Source: Thermodesulfobacterium geofontis OPF15 (GTDB taxonomy: Bacteria; Desulfobacterota; Thermodesulfobacteria; Thermodesulfobacteriales; Thermodesulfobacteriaceae). Taken from it: 64,000 nt of DNA. The notes under the pieces are model-generated. The model had not been told where the DNA came from. It worked only from the letters and a program-made list of their open reading frames with translations, and did not search any database. The first letter of the stretch is position 1. Each line of letters opens with the position of its first letter. The stretch spans positions 1,570,378-1,634,377 of the forward strand of contig NC_015682.1 of NCBI RefSeq assembly GCF_000215975.1. Direction: 5' to 3'. Below are positions 34,009 through 41,799 of the stretch, piece after piece. The position numbers and the translations under genes are program-made.

Positions 34009-35178
34009 ATGGGTAAAAGATTAGCTAAAGAGGTTTCTATTGCTATAGCTGAGGCAGTTGCTCAGTGTAAAGTTGATGTAATTTCTGCTTACCCAATTAC
34101 TCCTCAAACTCATATTGTTGAACACTTAGCTGAACTTGTAAATAATGGGGAATTAGAAGCTGAATATATGCCTGTTGAATCTGAACATGCAGCTATGAGT
34201 GCCTGTATAGGTGCAGCTGCAACAGGTGCAAGAACTTTTACCTCTACGTCTGCTCAGGGATTACTTTTAATGTATGAAAATCTTTTTATTGCTTCTGCTT
34301 TTAGACTTCCAATTGTAATGGTTATTGCTAATCGTTCTATTTCTGCTCCTATAAGTATATGGAATGATCACTCAGATGTGATGACTATGAGAGATTCTGG
34401 ATGGATAACTACTTTTGCTGAAAATGGGCAAGAAGCAGTAGATCTTATATATCATGCTTACAGAGTTGCTGAAAAGGCTTTACTTCCAGTTGCGGTAAAT
34501 ATTGATGGATTTACCCTTTCTCATGTAATAGAACCTATTGAGCTTTTAGACCAGGAATTAGTTGACAAATATATTCCTCCTCTTCGTATGAAATATAAAT
34601 TAGATCCTAAAAAACCTATTACAATGGGAGCTATAGGGGTCCCAGAAATCTATACTGAAGCAAAAAAAGCTCAAGATGAAGCTTTTAAAGCTTCTTATAA
34701 AATTATAGTAAATGCTTGGAAAGAATTTGAAAAATTAACAGGAAGAAGATATCAACCTGTTGAAACTTATCAAATGGAAGATGCTGAGGTTGCTCTTCTT
34801 ATTATGGGAAGTCTTGCTGAAACAGCTATGAATGCAGTTGATTTTTTGAGGAAAAAAGGAAAAAAAGTAGGACTTTTAAGATTTAGACTCTGGAGACCCT
34901 TTCCTTTAAAAGATTTTTTAAGAGCTATAGGAAAAATAAGAGCTTTGGGAGTTATAGATAGAGCTGTAAGTCATGGCTCAACAGGAGGTCCTGTAGGAAT
35001 AGAGGTACGTTCTGCTCTATACCAGTCTAATAAAAGACCTAAGGTAGTAAATTTTATCGCTGGACTTTCTGGAAGAGATGTAACAGTAGATGATTTTGTT
35101 GAACTTTTTGAAAAAACCTATGAAGCTATTAATAAAAAACCAAAGTTTTCCTATGAAATTTATGGAGTAAAGGAGTAA
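34009..35178 (+). CDS. porA: Pyruvate:ferredoxin oxidoreductase, alpha subunit
   Basis: The 389-residue alpha subunit carries the pyrimidine-binding part of the TPP enzyme: SAYPITPQTHIVEHLAEL near residue 24, ESEHAAMSACIGAAATGARTFTSTSAQGLLLMYE near 58-90, and the C-terminal half with RFRLWRPFPL near 297 and DRAVSHGSTGGP near 319. The overall sequence fits pyruvate rather than 2-oxoglutarate or 2-oxoisovalerate types, but substrate specificity is inference. It lies 4 bp after porD and 4 bp before porB. Confidence 0.93.
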   Translation: MGKRLAKEVSIAIAEAVAQCKVDVISAYPITPQTHIVEHLAELVNNGELEAEYMPVESEHAAMSACIGAAATGARTFTSTSAQGLLLMYENLFIASAFRLPIVMVIANRSISAPISIWNDHSDVMTMRDSGWITTFAENGQEAVDLIYHAYRVAEKALLPVAVNIDGFTLSHVIEPIELLDQELVDKYIPPLRMKYKLDPKKPITMGAIGVPEIYTEAKKAQDEAFKASYKIIVNAWKEFEKLTGRRYQPVETYQMEDAEVALLIMGSLAETAMNAVDFLRKKGKKVGLLRFRLWRPFPLKDFLRAIGKIRALGVIDRAVSHGSTGGPVGIEVRSALYQSNKRPKVVNFIAGLSGRDVTVDDFVELFEKTYEAINKKPKFSYEIYGVKE

Positions 35179-35182
35179 AGAA

Positions 35183-36136
35183 ATGAGACCAGAACTAAAA
35201 GATTTTAAAGGTTTTAATTTAAAAAAATTACCTGAATATGATGGATTTGCTCCAGGACATAGAGCCTGTCAAGGTTGTGGAACAGTTTTACCTCTTAAAT
35301 TAGCTTTAAAAGCACTCGGACCAAATACAATTGCAGTATCAGCTACAGGTTGTATGGAAATTATTTCAAGCCCCTTTCCATATACTTCTTGGAGAGTGCC
35401 ATGGATACATGTAGCCTTTGAAAATTCAGCTTCAGTTGCTTCGGGAATTGAAGCAGCCATTAAAGTTTTAAAAAGAAAGGGTAAAATCTCTAAAAGAGAA
35501 AAGATAAATGTAGTTGTTTTTGCAGGAGATGGAGCAACTTTTGATATAGGACTTCAGTTTCTTTCTGGAGCTTTAGAAAGGGGGCATGATTTTATTTATA
35601 TTTGTCTTGATAATGAAGCCTATATGAATACAGGTGTTCAAAGATCAAGTGCTACTCCTTTTGGAGCTCATACAACTACAAGCCCTGCTGGAAAAGTTAT
35701 AAAAGGGCAAGTCACTTGGAAAAAAAATCTTATGGGAATAGTAGTTGCTCATAATATTCCTTACGCAGCAACAGCAAGTCCCGCCTATCCTGTTGACCTT
35801 ATGAATAAGGTAAAAAAAGCATCCTTGGTAAATGGACCTGCTTTCCTTCATGTATTTTCTCCTTGTCCAACAGGATGGGGTTGTAAAAGTGAAGATAGTG
35901 TTTTACTTGCTAAATTAGCTGTAGAAACAAGAATTTTTCCTCTTTATGAGGTTATAGATGGAAAATATATCCTTAACAGAAAAATTGATAAGCCAAAACC
36001 TATAGAAGAGTATTTTAAATTGCAAAGAAGATTTAGGCATTTAACTCCAGAGCAAATAGAATATATTAAAAAAAGGGTAGATGAGGAATACGAAAAAGTT
36101 GTTAAACTTTCTGAATGTTTTGGTATAGAATCTTAA
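35183..36136 (+). CDS. porB: Pyruvate:ferredoxin oxidoreductase, beta subunit
   Basis: The 317-residue beta subunit binds the TPP diphosphate and one [4Fe-4S] cluster. It has GHRACQGCG near residue 25-33 (two cluster Cys), SATGCMEIISSPFPYTSW with a further Cys near 57, and the TPP motif GDGATFDIGLQFLSGALERGHDFIYICLDNEAYMNTG near 115-151. The fourth Cys is in PCPTGWGCK. It is the last gene of the porCDAB operon. The tRNA-Gly promoter begins 4 bp after the stop. Confidence 0.95.
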   Translation: MRPELKDFKGFNLKKLPEYDGFAPGHRACQGCGTVLPLKLALKALGPNTIAVSATGCMEIISSPFPYTSWRVPWIHVAFENSASVASGIEAAIKVLKRKGKISKREKINVVVFAGDGATFDIGLQFLSGALERGHDFIYICLDNEAYMNTGVQRSSATPFGAHTTTSPAGKVIKGQVTWKKNLMGIVVAHNIPYAATASPAYPVDLMNKVKKASLVNGPAFLHVFSPCPTGWGCKSEDSVLLAKLAVETRIFPLYEVIDGKYILNRKIDKPKPIEEYFKLQRRFRHLTPEQIEYIKKRVDEEYEKVVKLSECFGIES

Positions 36137-36140
36137 ATTC

Positions 36141-36168
36141 TTGACGCTTTTTAATTATAAGTTATATT
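36141..36168 (+). promoter_or_regulatory. tRNA-Gly promoter
   Basis: TTGACG (36141-36146), a 16-bp spacer and TATATT (36163-36168) lie 13 bp before the tRNA-Gly gene. Both hexamers are 5/6 matches. The unit probably continues into the UPF0173 gene. Confidence 0.7.
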
Positions 36169-36181
36169 TAAAAATTGATTT

Positions 36182-36258
36182 GCGGGCGTAGCTCAGCCTG
36201 GTAGAGCGACAGCTTGCCATGCTGTAGGTCGCGGGTTCGAATCCCGTCGCCCGCTCCA
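36182..36258 (+). tRNA. tRNA-Gly (GCC)
   Basis: Cloverleaf with acceptor GCGGGCG/CGCCCGC, D-loop AGCCTGGTA, anticodon stem ACAGC/GCTGT around loop TTGCCAT (anticodon GCC) and T-loop TTCGAAT. The CCA end is encoded (36256-36258). The UPF0173 gene begins 24 bp downstream. Confidence 0.97.
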
Positions 36259-36282
36259 TTTTATCTTTAAAAGATAATATAA

Positions 36283-36969
36283 ATGAAAATAACCTTTTAC
36301 GGACATTCTTGTTTTAAAATTATAACTGAGGAAGGTAAAAAAATACTCATAGATCCTTGGATAAGTAACCCTTTAGCTCCAAAAAATGTTGATCTTGGTC
36401 CCTACGATTTTATCTTAATAACTCATGCTCATGGAGACCATCTTGGAGATGCTCTTAAACTTGCAAGAACAGCTGTTACAGAAGTAATTGCTATTCATGA
36501 GATACATCAATATTTACTTAAACAAGGGATCCCTAAGGTAACAGGAATGAATATCGGTGGGACTTATAAAGTAAATAATTTAAAATTTACTATGGTCCCT
36601 GCTCTACATAGTTCTTCATTTCCTGATGGCAGTTATGGAGGAAGTGCTTGTGGATTTATAATAACCTTAGAAAATGGGACTTCTATTTATCACGCAGGAG
36701 ACACAGGATTGTTCTATGATATGAAATTAATTGGAGAACTTTACTCTCCTAAGGTAGCTTTTCTCCCAATAGGAGATCACTATGTAATGGGACCTAAAGA
36801 GGCTGCTAAAGCTTGTGATCTTATAAGACCTGAAATTGTAATCCCTATGCACTATGAAACCTTTCCCATTCTTACAGGAGATATAGAAACTTTTGAAAGG
36901 GAATTAAAAAAATATAATATTCCTACTGTTCTTATTGTTCCAAAAATAGGAGAAGAGATTACCATTTAA
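36283..36969 (+). CDS. UPF0173 metal-dependent hydrolase
   Basis: A 228-residue metallo-beta-lactamase-fold hydrolase: FYGHSCFKI near residue 4, LIDPWISNPLAP, the metal motif THAHGDHLGDA near 48, HAGDTGLF near 137 and PMHYETFP near 190. The N-terminal Gly-His-Ser segment and length identify the UPF0173 group, related to the RomA/UlaG branch, whose substrate is unknown. It starts 24 bp after tRNA-Gly without a Shine-Dalgarno sequence, so it may be co-transcribed with and freed from the tRNA. mobB follows after 1 bp. Confidence 0.93.
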   Translation: MKITFYGHSCFKIITEEGKKILIDPWISNPLAPKNVDLGPYDFILITHAHGDHLGDALKLARTAVTEVIAIHEIHQYLLKQGIPKVTGMNIGGTYKVNNLKFTMVPALHSSSFPDGSYGGSACGFIITLENGTSIYHAGDTGLFYDMKLIGELYSPKVAFLPIGDHYVMGPKEAAKACDLIRPEIVIPMHYETFPILTGDIETFERELKKYNIPTVLIVPKIGEEITI

Positions 36970-36970
36970 T

Positions 36971-37684
36971 ATGCCCTTTTTATTTTCTATTTCAGGATAT
37001 CATAATGCTGGAAAAACAACCCTTGCTCTTTCTTTATACGAAATCCTTAAAAATAGAGGTTATAAAATTGCCGTTGTAAAATCCTCTAAAGAAAAGGATA
37101 TTTTTACAGATATACCAGAAAAGGATACTTGGCTTTATAGAAAAAAAGGGGTTCCTTTAGTTGGATTTTTTCAAGAAAATTTATTTACCCTTTATTTAAA
37201 CCCTGAAAATTTTGACCTTTCCTCTTTTAAGGATTGGTATGTTTATTTTCAGTCTCTCTTTTGGAATTTTAATATAGTTATTTTAGAAGGGTTTAAAAAC
37301 TTTGATATAGTTCAAAAAATTTGGGTAGTAAAAGAAAAAGATGAAGATTTAAAAAGAATAAAAAGTGAGATAAGAAATTTATTAGGTTTTGTGGTGAAAG
37401 ATGATTTAGAAAGGTGGGAATCTCTTTATCCTGAAGAAAAATTTTTTCTTTTTAAAGATTACGAGACTCTTGCAAATTTTATTGAAGAACTTATTAGAAA
37501 ATATGAGCCAAGAGTTTTACTTAAAATTAATAACAAAAAAATACCTATGAAAAGTTTTGTGGAGGATGCACTTATATATCCTTTATTAGGATTTATAAAG
37601 GTTTTGAAAGAAGTTCCTGATAAAATTGAAGAGATAGAAATTAAAATTAAGTTAAACAAAAAACTTGACAAAGAAGAGATTTAA
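36971..37684 (+). CDS. mobB: Molybdopterin-guanine dinucleotide biosynthesis adaptor MobB
   Basis: MobB is a P-loop GTPase that assists MobA in attaching GMP to molybdopterin. The P-loop GYHNAGKTTL is at residues 8-17, and the second half (FEDALIY-like VEDALIYPLLGFIKVLKEVP near 196-215) matches the C-terminal MobB extension. The length of 237 is longer than the 170-residue core. MobA is not adjacent. The gene starts 1 bp after UPF0173. Its last codons contain the -35 of the promoter for the next tRNAs. Confidence 0.8.
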   Translation: MPFLFSISGYHNAGKTTLALSLYEILKNRGYKIAVVKSSKEKDIFTDIPEKDTWLYRKKGVPLVGFFQENLFTLYLNPENFDLSSFKDWYVYFQSLFWNFNIVILEGFKNFDIVQKIWVVKEKDEDLKRIKSEIRNLLGFVVKDDLERWESLYPEEKFFLFKDYETLANFIEELIRKYEPRVLLKINNKKIPMKSFVEDALIYPLLGFIKVLKEVPDKIEEIEIKIKLNKKLDKEEI

Positions 37685-37692
37685 TTTATATT
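37665..37692 (+). promoter_or_regulatory. Promoter of the tRNA-Lys/tRNA-Glu/queC unit
   Basis: A perfect TTGACA (37665-37670) and TATATT (37687-37692, 5/6) are 16 bp apart. The -35 sits inside the last codons of mobB. The predicted start is about 37699, 24 bp before tRNA-Lys. Confidence 0.72.
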
Positions 37693-37722
37693 TGTAAACA
37701 CGATTAATAAAAATTAAAAAAT

Positions 37723-37796
37723 GGGCCGGTAACTCAGCCAGGCAGAGTACCAGCCTTTTAAGCTGGGAGTCGTAGGTTCGAATCCTACCCGGCCCA
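37723..37796 (+). tRNA. tRNA-Lys (TTT)
   Basis: Acceptor GGGCCGG/CCGGCCC, anticodon stem CCAGC/GCTGG around loop CTTTTAA (anticodon TTT) and T-loop TTCGAAT. No CCA is encoded, so it must be added by the CCA enzyme. tRNA-Glu starts 8 bp after its end. Confidence 0.96.
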
Positions 37797-37804
37797 TAAA
37801 AGAT

Positions 37805-37879
37805 GCCCCCATCGTCTAGCCAGGTCCAGGACACCGGCCTTTCACGCCGGCGACAGGGGTTCAAATCCCCTTGGGGGCG
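37805..37879 (+). tRNA. tRNA-Glu (TTC)
   Basis: Acceptor GCCCCCA/TGGGGGC, anticodon stem CCGGC/GCCGG around CTTTCAC (anticodon TTC), T-loop TTCAAAT and discriminator G. No encoded CCA. A T-rich stretch follows, then queC after 23 bp. Confidence 0.96.
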
Positions 37880-37902
37880 CTTTTTTATTATTTTTATAAA
37901 CT

Positions 37903-38571
37903 ATGAAAAATGAGCTTGCTATAGTCCTTTTAAGTGGCGGAATGGATAGCACTGTATGTGCAAGTATTGCTTCCCAAAATTACAGACTCGCTTTTTTACA
38001 TTTTCAATATGGGCAAAAGGCTCAAAAAAAAGAATTAGAATGTTTTTATAAATTAATAGAATTTTTTAAACCAGAAAAATTTCAAATTGTTTATCTTCCC
38101 TTTTTTAAGGATTTTGGAGGATCAAGTTTAATTTCAGAAGAACTTGAAATTCCCGAAAAACAAGAAAAAGGTATACCCTCTACTTATGTTCCCTTTAGAA
38201 ATGGTATTTTTTTAAGTATTGCTACTGCCTGGGCTGAGGTAATAGGAGCAAAAAAAATATTTATAGGGGTAAATGAAGTAGATTTTTCTGGATATCCAGA
38301 TTGTAGGAAAATATTTATAGAAAAATTTAATCAAGCCATAAATGTAGGAACAAAGCCTGAAACGCAGATTGAAATAGAAACACCTATTATAAATCTTACC
38401 AAAAAAGAGATTGTTGAACTTGGTATAAAACTAAATACCCCCTTTCACTTGACTTGGTCCTGTTATAGAGGTGGTGAAAAGGCTTGTGGAAAATGTGATT
38501 CTTGCAACCTTAGGTTAAAAGCCTTCAAAGAGGCTGGTATTAAAGATCCAATTCTTTATGAAAATGTTTGA
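37903..38571 (+). CDS. queC: 7-cyano-7-deazaguanine (preQ0) synthase QueC
   Basis: QueC makes preQ0, the precursor of queuosine in tRNA. The 222-residue protein has the PP-loop LLSGGMDSTVCASIA near residue 9, the segment STYVPFRNGIFLSIATAWAE near 93 and the zinc site CYRGGEKACGKCDSC near 189-205. It follows the tRNA-Lys/tRNA-Glu pair by 23 bp with no ribosome site, as if transcribed with them. QueD, QueE and QueF are not here. It overlaps the YkgJ-like gene by 14 bp. Confidence 0.95.
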   Translation: MKNELAIVLLSGGMDSTVCASIASQNYRLAFLHFQYGQKAQKKELECFYKLIEFFKPEKFQIVYLPFFKDFGGSSLISEELEIPEKQEKGIPSTYVPFRNGIFLSIATAWAEVIGAKKIFIGVNEVDFSGYPDCRKIFIEKFNQAINVGTKPETQIEIETPIINLTKKEIVELGIKLNTPFHLTWSCYRGGEKACGKCDSCNLRLKAFKEAGIKDPILYENV

Positions 38572-38932
38572 ATGTAAAAGGTGTGGTTCCTGTTGTAAAG
38601 GCGAAAGTACTATTAGTCTTTCTAAAAGGGATATTTCAAGAATTGCTCAATTTTTAAATCTTTCTGAAGAGGATTTTTTAAATTTATATACTGTAAAAAA
38701 AGGAAAATTTAGAATAGAAATGAGGGTAAAAGATGGGTTTTGTATATTTTTTGATAAAGAAAAAAAACTTTGTAAAATTCATCCTGTTAAACCTGAAAAA
38801 TGTAAGGAATGGCCTTTAATTTCTGCTATTTTTGAAGATGAAGAAAATTTTAAAATTATTCAAAATTCTTGCTTAGGTCTAAAAGATTTAAATTGGGAAA
38901 AATTAAAATCTTTTAAAAACTTGCATAAATAA
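38558..38932 (+). CDS. YkgJ-family cysteine cluster protein
   Basis: A 124-residue member of the YkgJ/UPF0153 group, small proteins with eight conserved Cys believed to bind zinc or iron. Visible Cys: CKRCGSCC near residues 6-13, CIFFDKEKKLCKIHPVKPEKC near 68-88 and a late Cys in NSCLGL. The start lies inside queC (14-bp overlap; a second in-frame ATG at 38564 would reduce this to 8). No catalytic role is known. It is probably coupled to queC, and the Fur regulator follows 50 bp later. Confidence 0.82.
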   Translation: MKMFECKRCGSCCKGESTISLSKRDISRIAQFLNLSEEDFLNLYTVKKGKFRIEMRVKDGFCIFFDKEKKLCKIHPVKPEKCKEWPLISAIFEDEENFKIIQNSCLGLKDLNWEKLKSFKNLHK

Positions 38933-38947
38933 AAAAATGTTTTAAAC

Positions 38948-38964
38948 TTATAATAAATTTATAA
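38948..38964 (+). promoter_or_regulatory. Candidate PerR/Fur-type operator upstream of the Fur-family gene
   Basis: Two TTATAA hexamers (38948-38953 and 38959-38964) flank 5 bp. The arrangement resembles the PerR box TTATAATnATTATAA and lies 19-35 bp before the regulator's ATG, as expected of an autoregulated operator. In AT-rich DNA such motifs can occur by chance. Confidence 0.35.
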
Positions 38965-38982
38965 AAAATTTAGGGAGGATGA

Positions 38983-39411
38983 ATGAAAATGACTGAAGAG
39001 AAATTAAAATTTTACAAAAGTTTAGGATTAAAACTAACTCCTCAAAGATTAGCGATTCTCGAATTTTTGGAAAATAACAAATCCCATCCTTCGGCTGAAG
39101 ACATTTATAATGCATTAAAACCTCGTTTCCCAAGTATGTCTTTTGCTACAGTTTATAATACATTAGAAGTACTTACAGAAAAAGGATTAGTAAAGGAAAT
39201 AAGTGTTGAAAGTACGAGAAAAAGATTTGATCCTTTTACCCATCCTCATCATCATTTCTTTTGTAAAGCCTGCAAAAAGGTTATAGATATTGAAAACATT
39301 AAGGATAATTTAAATATTCCTGAAGAAATAAAGGATTGTGAAATAACTGAGTATCAAATTATCTTTTTTGGTTTTTGTCCAGAATGTAAGCAAAAACATA
39401 AATCCCATTAA
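38983..39411 (+). CDS. Fur-family transcriptional regulator (PerR-like)
   Basis: The 142-residue protein has a winged-helix domain (LGLKLTPQRLAILEFLE near 15, then SFATVYNTLEVLTEKGLV near 53) and a dimerisation domain with the His-rich metal site HPHHHFFC near 84-91 and two structural zinc pairs, CKAC and CPEC. Such regulators sense iron or peroxide. The PerR-like operator in front and the wording of the N-terminus suggest a peroxide sensor, but Fur and Zur cannot be excluded. A strong GGGAGG ribosome site precedes the ATG. The tRNA-Met promoter begins 3 bp after the stop. Confidence 0.88.
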   Translation: MKMTEEKLKFYKSLGLKLTPQRLAILEFLENNKSHPSAEDIYNALKPRFPSMSFATVYNTLEVLTEKGLVKEISVESTRKRFDPFTHPHHHFFCKACKKVIDIENIKDNLNIPEEIKDCEITEYQIIFFGFCPECKQKHKSH

Positions 39412-39413
39412 TC

Positions 39414-39442
39414 TTGACAAGAAATAAAATTTATATTATTTT
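39414..39442 (+). promoter_or_regulatory. tRNA-Met promoter
   Basis: TTGACA (39414-39419), 17 bp and TATTTT (39437-39442, 4/6), 20 bp before the tRNA-Met gene. Confidence 0.65.
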
Positions 39443-39462
39443 ATAAATTTGCAGATAGAAAA

Positions 39463-39536
39463 GGGCCCGTAGCTCAGCTGGTTAGAGCCACCGGCTCATA
39501 ACCGGAAGGTCCCAGGTTCGAATCCTGGCGGGCCCA
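39463..39536 (+). tRNA. tRNA-Met (CAT), elongator type
   Basis: Acceptor GGGCCCG/CGGGCCC, anticodon loop CTCATAA (anticodon CAT) closed by CCGG/CCGG, and T-loop TTCGAAT. The acceptor starts with a normal GC pair, so it is not the initiator. The top pair of the anticodon stem is A27 against A43, a mismatch. The CAT anticodon would also fit a lysidine-modified tRNA-Ile. No CCA is encoded. The Nif3-like gene starts 10 bp downstream. Confidence 0.93.
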
Positions 39537-39546
39537 CTAATAAATT

Positions 39547-40359
39547 ATGTCTCTTTATGTAAAAGATATCTGTAAGTTTTTAGAAAATATAGCTCCTCTT
39601 CAATTAGCAGAACCCCAAGATAATAATGGATTACAAATAGGTTCTTTTTTTAATCCTGTTTTTGGTATCCTTTTAACTATAGATGTTTCAAAAGATGTAA
39701 TTTCTTATGCCTCTGAAAAAAACCTCAATCTTATTATAAGCCATCATCCTCTTATTTATAAACCTTTATCAAATATTATCCAAGATGAATACAAAGGAAA
39801 ATTAATATATTCTATTATAAAGAAAAATCTTAATTTAATTTCTTGGCATACACCTCTTGACAAAATATCAGATGGAGTATCAGAAGCTTTTATAAAAGCT
39901 CTTAATTTAGAAGGATCTGATTTTATTCTCAAAGAAAAAAATGAAAATTTTGGACTGGGAAGGGTTGTATACTTAAAAAAATCTATTAAATTAAAAGATT
40001 TGGTTGAAAAAATTAAGAATCTTATAAATAATTGGGTTATGGTAGTAGGAGACTTAGAAACCGAGATAGATTCCTTTGGTTTTTGTGGAGGCTCAGGGGC
40101 TTTTCTAAAAGATGAACTTAAAAAATTAAGAATAAATACCTTAATAACCTCTGATGTAAAATATCATTATGCAAAAGAAGCTCATGAAGAAGGTTTTAAT
40201 TTCATTATTATAGATCATGGAATTTCAGAAAGTTTTGTTTTACCTTTCCTTAAATTAAAAATTCAAGAATTTTTAAAAACCCATAATATAAATATTCCAA
40301 TAGAAATATTAAAAAACGAAAGTCCATATAAAATTTTTGTTTATAAAAGGGAGGACTAA
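39547..40359 (+). CDS. Nif3-like dinuclear metal-centre protein
   Basis: A 270-residue member of the Nif3/YbgI/DUF34 family, whose members bind two metal ions and form hexameric rings; the role (possibly GTP cyclohydrolase-like or metal insertion) is unsettled. Motifs: EPQDNNGLQIG near residue 23, SHHPLIYKPL near 63, HTPLDKISDGVSEA near 104 and DVKYHYAKEAHEEGFNFIIIDHGISE near 214. The ATG is 10 bp after tRNA-Met with no ribosome site, so 3' processing of the tRNA could create a nearly leaderless mRNA. The zinc-ribbon gene follows after 3 bp. Confidence 0.9.
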   Translation: MSLYVKDICKFLENIAPLQLAEPQDNNGLQIGSFFNPVFGILLTIDVSKDVISYASEKNLNLIISHHPLIYKPLSNIIQDEYKGKLIYSIIKKNLNLISWHTPLDKISDGVSEAFIKALNLEGSDFILKEKNENFGLGRVVYLKKSIKLKDLVEKIKNLINNWVMVVGDLETEIDSFGFCGGSGAFLKDELKKLRINTLITSDVKYHYAKEAHEEGFNFIIIDHGISESFVLPFLKLKIQEFLKTHNINIPIEILKNESPYKIFVYKRED

Positions 40360-40362
40360 TAA

Positions 40363-41133
40363 ATGCAAGAAGAAATATCAAAACTTATTGAATTACAAAA
40401 AATAGATTTAGAAATACTTAAAATTGAAAAAAATATGCAAGAGATCCCTCAGTCTTTACAAAAAGCCCAGAAAGAAAAAGAAGCACTGACAAAAAAAATA
40501 GAAAACTTAAATCAAATTATAGAAGAAAAGAAAAAGCAAAAAGATCTTTTTGAAGAAGAATTAAAACAGGAATATCAGAGATTAAAAAGTACACAAGCTC
40601 GATTAATTCAAATAAGAGGTACAAGGGAATATCAACTTCTCCTTAGGGAGATTGAAGAAATCAAAAAAGCAAATAAACAAAAAGAAGATGAAATTTTAAA
40701 ACTAATGGAAGAGATAGAAAATTTAGAAAAAGAAAAGGGAAAATTAGAAGAAGAAATGAAAAAAGTAGAAAGTGTTTTTGAAGAAGAAAAACAAAAATTT
40801 GATTCCTTTTGTGCTAAACTTTCTATAAATAAAAATGAACTTTTGAAAAAAAGAGAAAAAATTGCTAAAAAAGTTCCTTCTAATCTTTTAAGAAAATATG
40901 AAGCTCTAAGAGAAAAGAAAGGGGGATTAGGAATAGCTCCTGTTGATAATTATGTATGTGAAGGGTGTCATATGGCAATTCCTCCTCAACTTTATAATGA
41001 ATTGCAAAAGGATAACAGATATTATGAATGTCCCCATTGTAAAAGATTAATTTACTACAAAAGAATTTATATTCAGGAAGAATCTCAAAAAGAGGAAAAC
41101 AAACCTTCTTTAAAAGAAGCTTCTTCATCTTAA
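40363..41133 (+). CDS. Coiled-coil zinc-ribbon protein (C4-type)
   Basis: A 256-residue cytoplasmic protein: a long coiled coil over residues 5-180 with Glu/Lys/Leu heptads, and a C-terminal zinc ribbon with CEGCHMAIPPQL near 204-207 and CPHCKRL near 226-229. This architecture is common downstream of nif3-like genes in many bacteria (DUF164/zf-RING_7-type), and CdsZ, a related protein, has been linked to ribosome or secretion functions. The exact job is unknown. A GGGAGG ribosome site is present and tsaC follows after 15 bp. Confidence 0.88.
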   Translation: MQEEISKLIELQKIDLEILKIEKNMQEIPQSLQKAQKEKEALTKKIENLNQIIEEKKKQKDLFEEELKQEYQRLKSTQARLIQIRGTREYQLLLREIEEIKKANKQKEDEILKLMEEIENLEKEKGKLEEEMKKVESVFEEEKQKFDSFCAKLSINKNELLKKREKIAKKVPSNLLRKYEALREKKGGLGIAPVDNYVCEGCHMAIPPQLYNELQKDNRYYECPHCKRLIYYKRIYIQEESQKEENKPSLKEASSS

Positions 41134-41148
41134 TTTTAATTATTTTTG

Positions 41149-41799
41149 ATGAACCCTATAATTTTAAAACTTTCAGAAGATCTTTCCAATCTTAATGAAA
41201 TTGCAGAAAAGGTAGCTTTTTATTTAAAGGAAGATAAAGTGGGAGCTATCCCTACAGAAACCTTTTATGGTCTTTCTGCAAATCCATTTTCAGAAAAAGC
41301 TATAAAAAGATTATTCTATCTAAAAAAAAGACCCTTTAACAAACCTATTCTTTTACTTATAGGAAATTATGAACAGCTTTTTCTTGTAGTAAAAGAGGTC
41401 CCACCTATAGCTGAAAAATTAATTTCTAAATTTTGGCCTGGACCTTTAACTATAGTGTTTAAAGCAAAAGAATCTGTCTCCCCTTTGCTTACAGCTAAAA
41501 CAGGAACTATAGGAGTAAGGTTTTCTTCCTCCCCTATAGTAAGAAAAATATGCGAGGTATTTGGAGCCCCAATTACAGGAACAAGTGCTAATATAAGTGA
41601 GAAAAAGCCATCAAGAAGTGTTGAAGAAGTATTAAATGAAATACCAGAAGTAGATTTTGTTTTAGATGGAGGAATCCTCTATGCTACTTCGCCTTCCACT
41701 ATTGTTTCAGTAGTAGAAAATAAAATTTCTTTAATAAGAGAGGGGATAATTTCCTTTGAAAAAATTAAATCCCTATTGATTGAAGATAATTTTCTATAG
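41149..41799 (+). CDS. tsaC: L-threonylcarbamoyladenylate synthase (Sua5/YrdC/TsaC family)
   Basis: This enzyme makes the threonylcarbamoyl-AMP used for t6A37 in ANN-decoding tRNAs. The 216-residue protein shows KVGAIPTETFYGLSANP near residue 30, the KRPFNKPILLLI segment near 64, SKFWPGPLTIVFKAKE near 92 and GTIGVRFSSSP, with ITGTSANISEKKPS. I use the ATG at 41149 rather than an in-frame TTG 3 bp upstream. The C-terminal residues overlap trxB on the other strand by 35 bp. Confidence 0.94.
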   Translation: MNPIILKLSEDLSNLNEIAEKVAFYLKEDKVGAIPTETFYGLSANPFSEKAIKRLFYLKKRPFNKPILLLIGNYEQLFLVVKEVPPIAEKLISKFWPGPLTIVFKAKESVSPLLTAKTGTIGVRFSSSPIVRKICEVFGAPITGTSANISEKKPSRSVEEVLNEIPEVDFVLDGGILYATSPSTIVSVVENKISLIREGIISFEKIKSLLIEDNFL

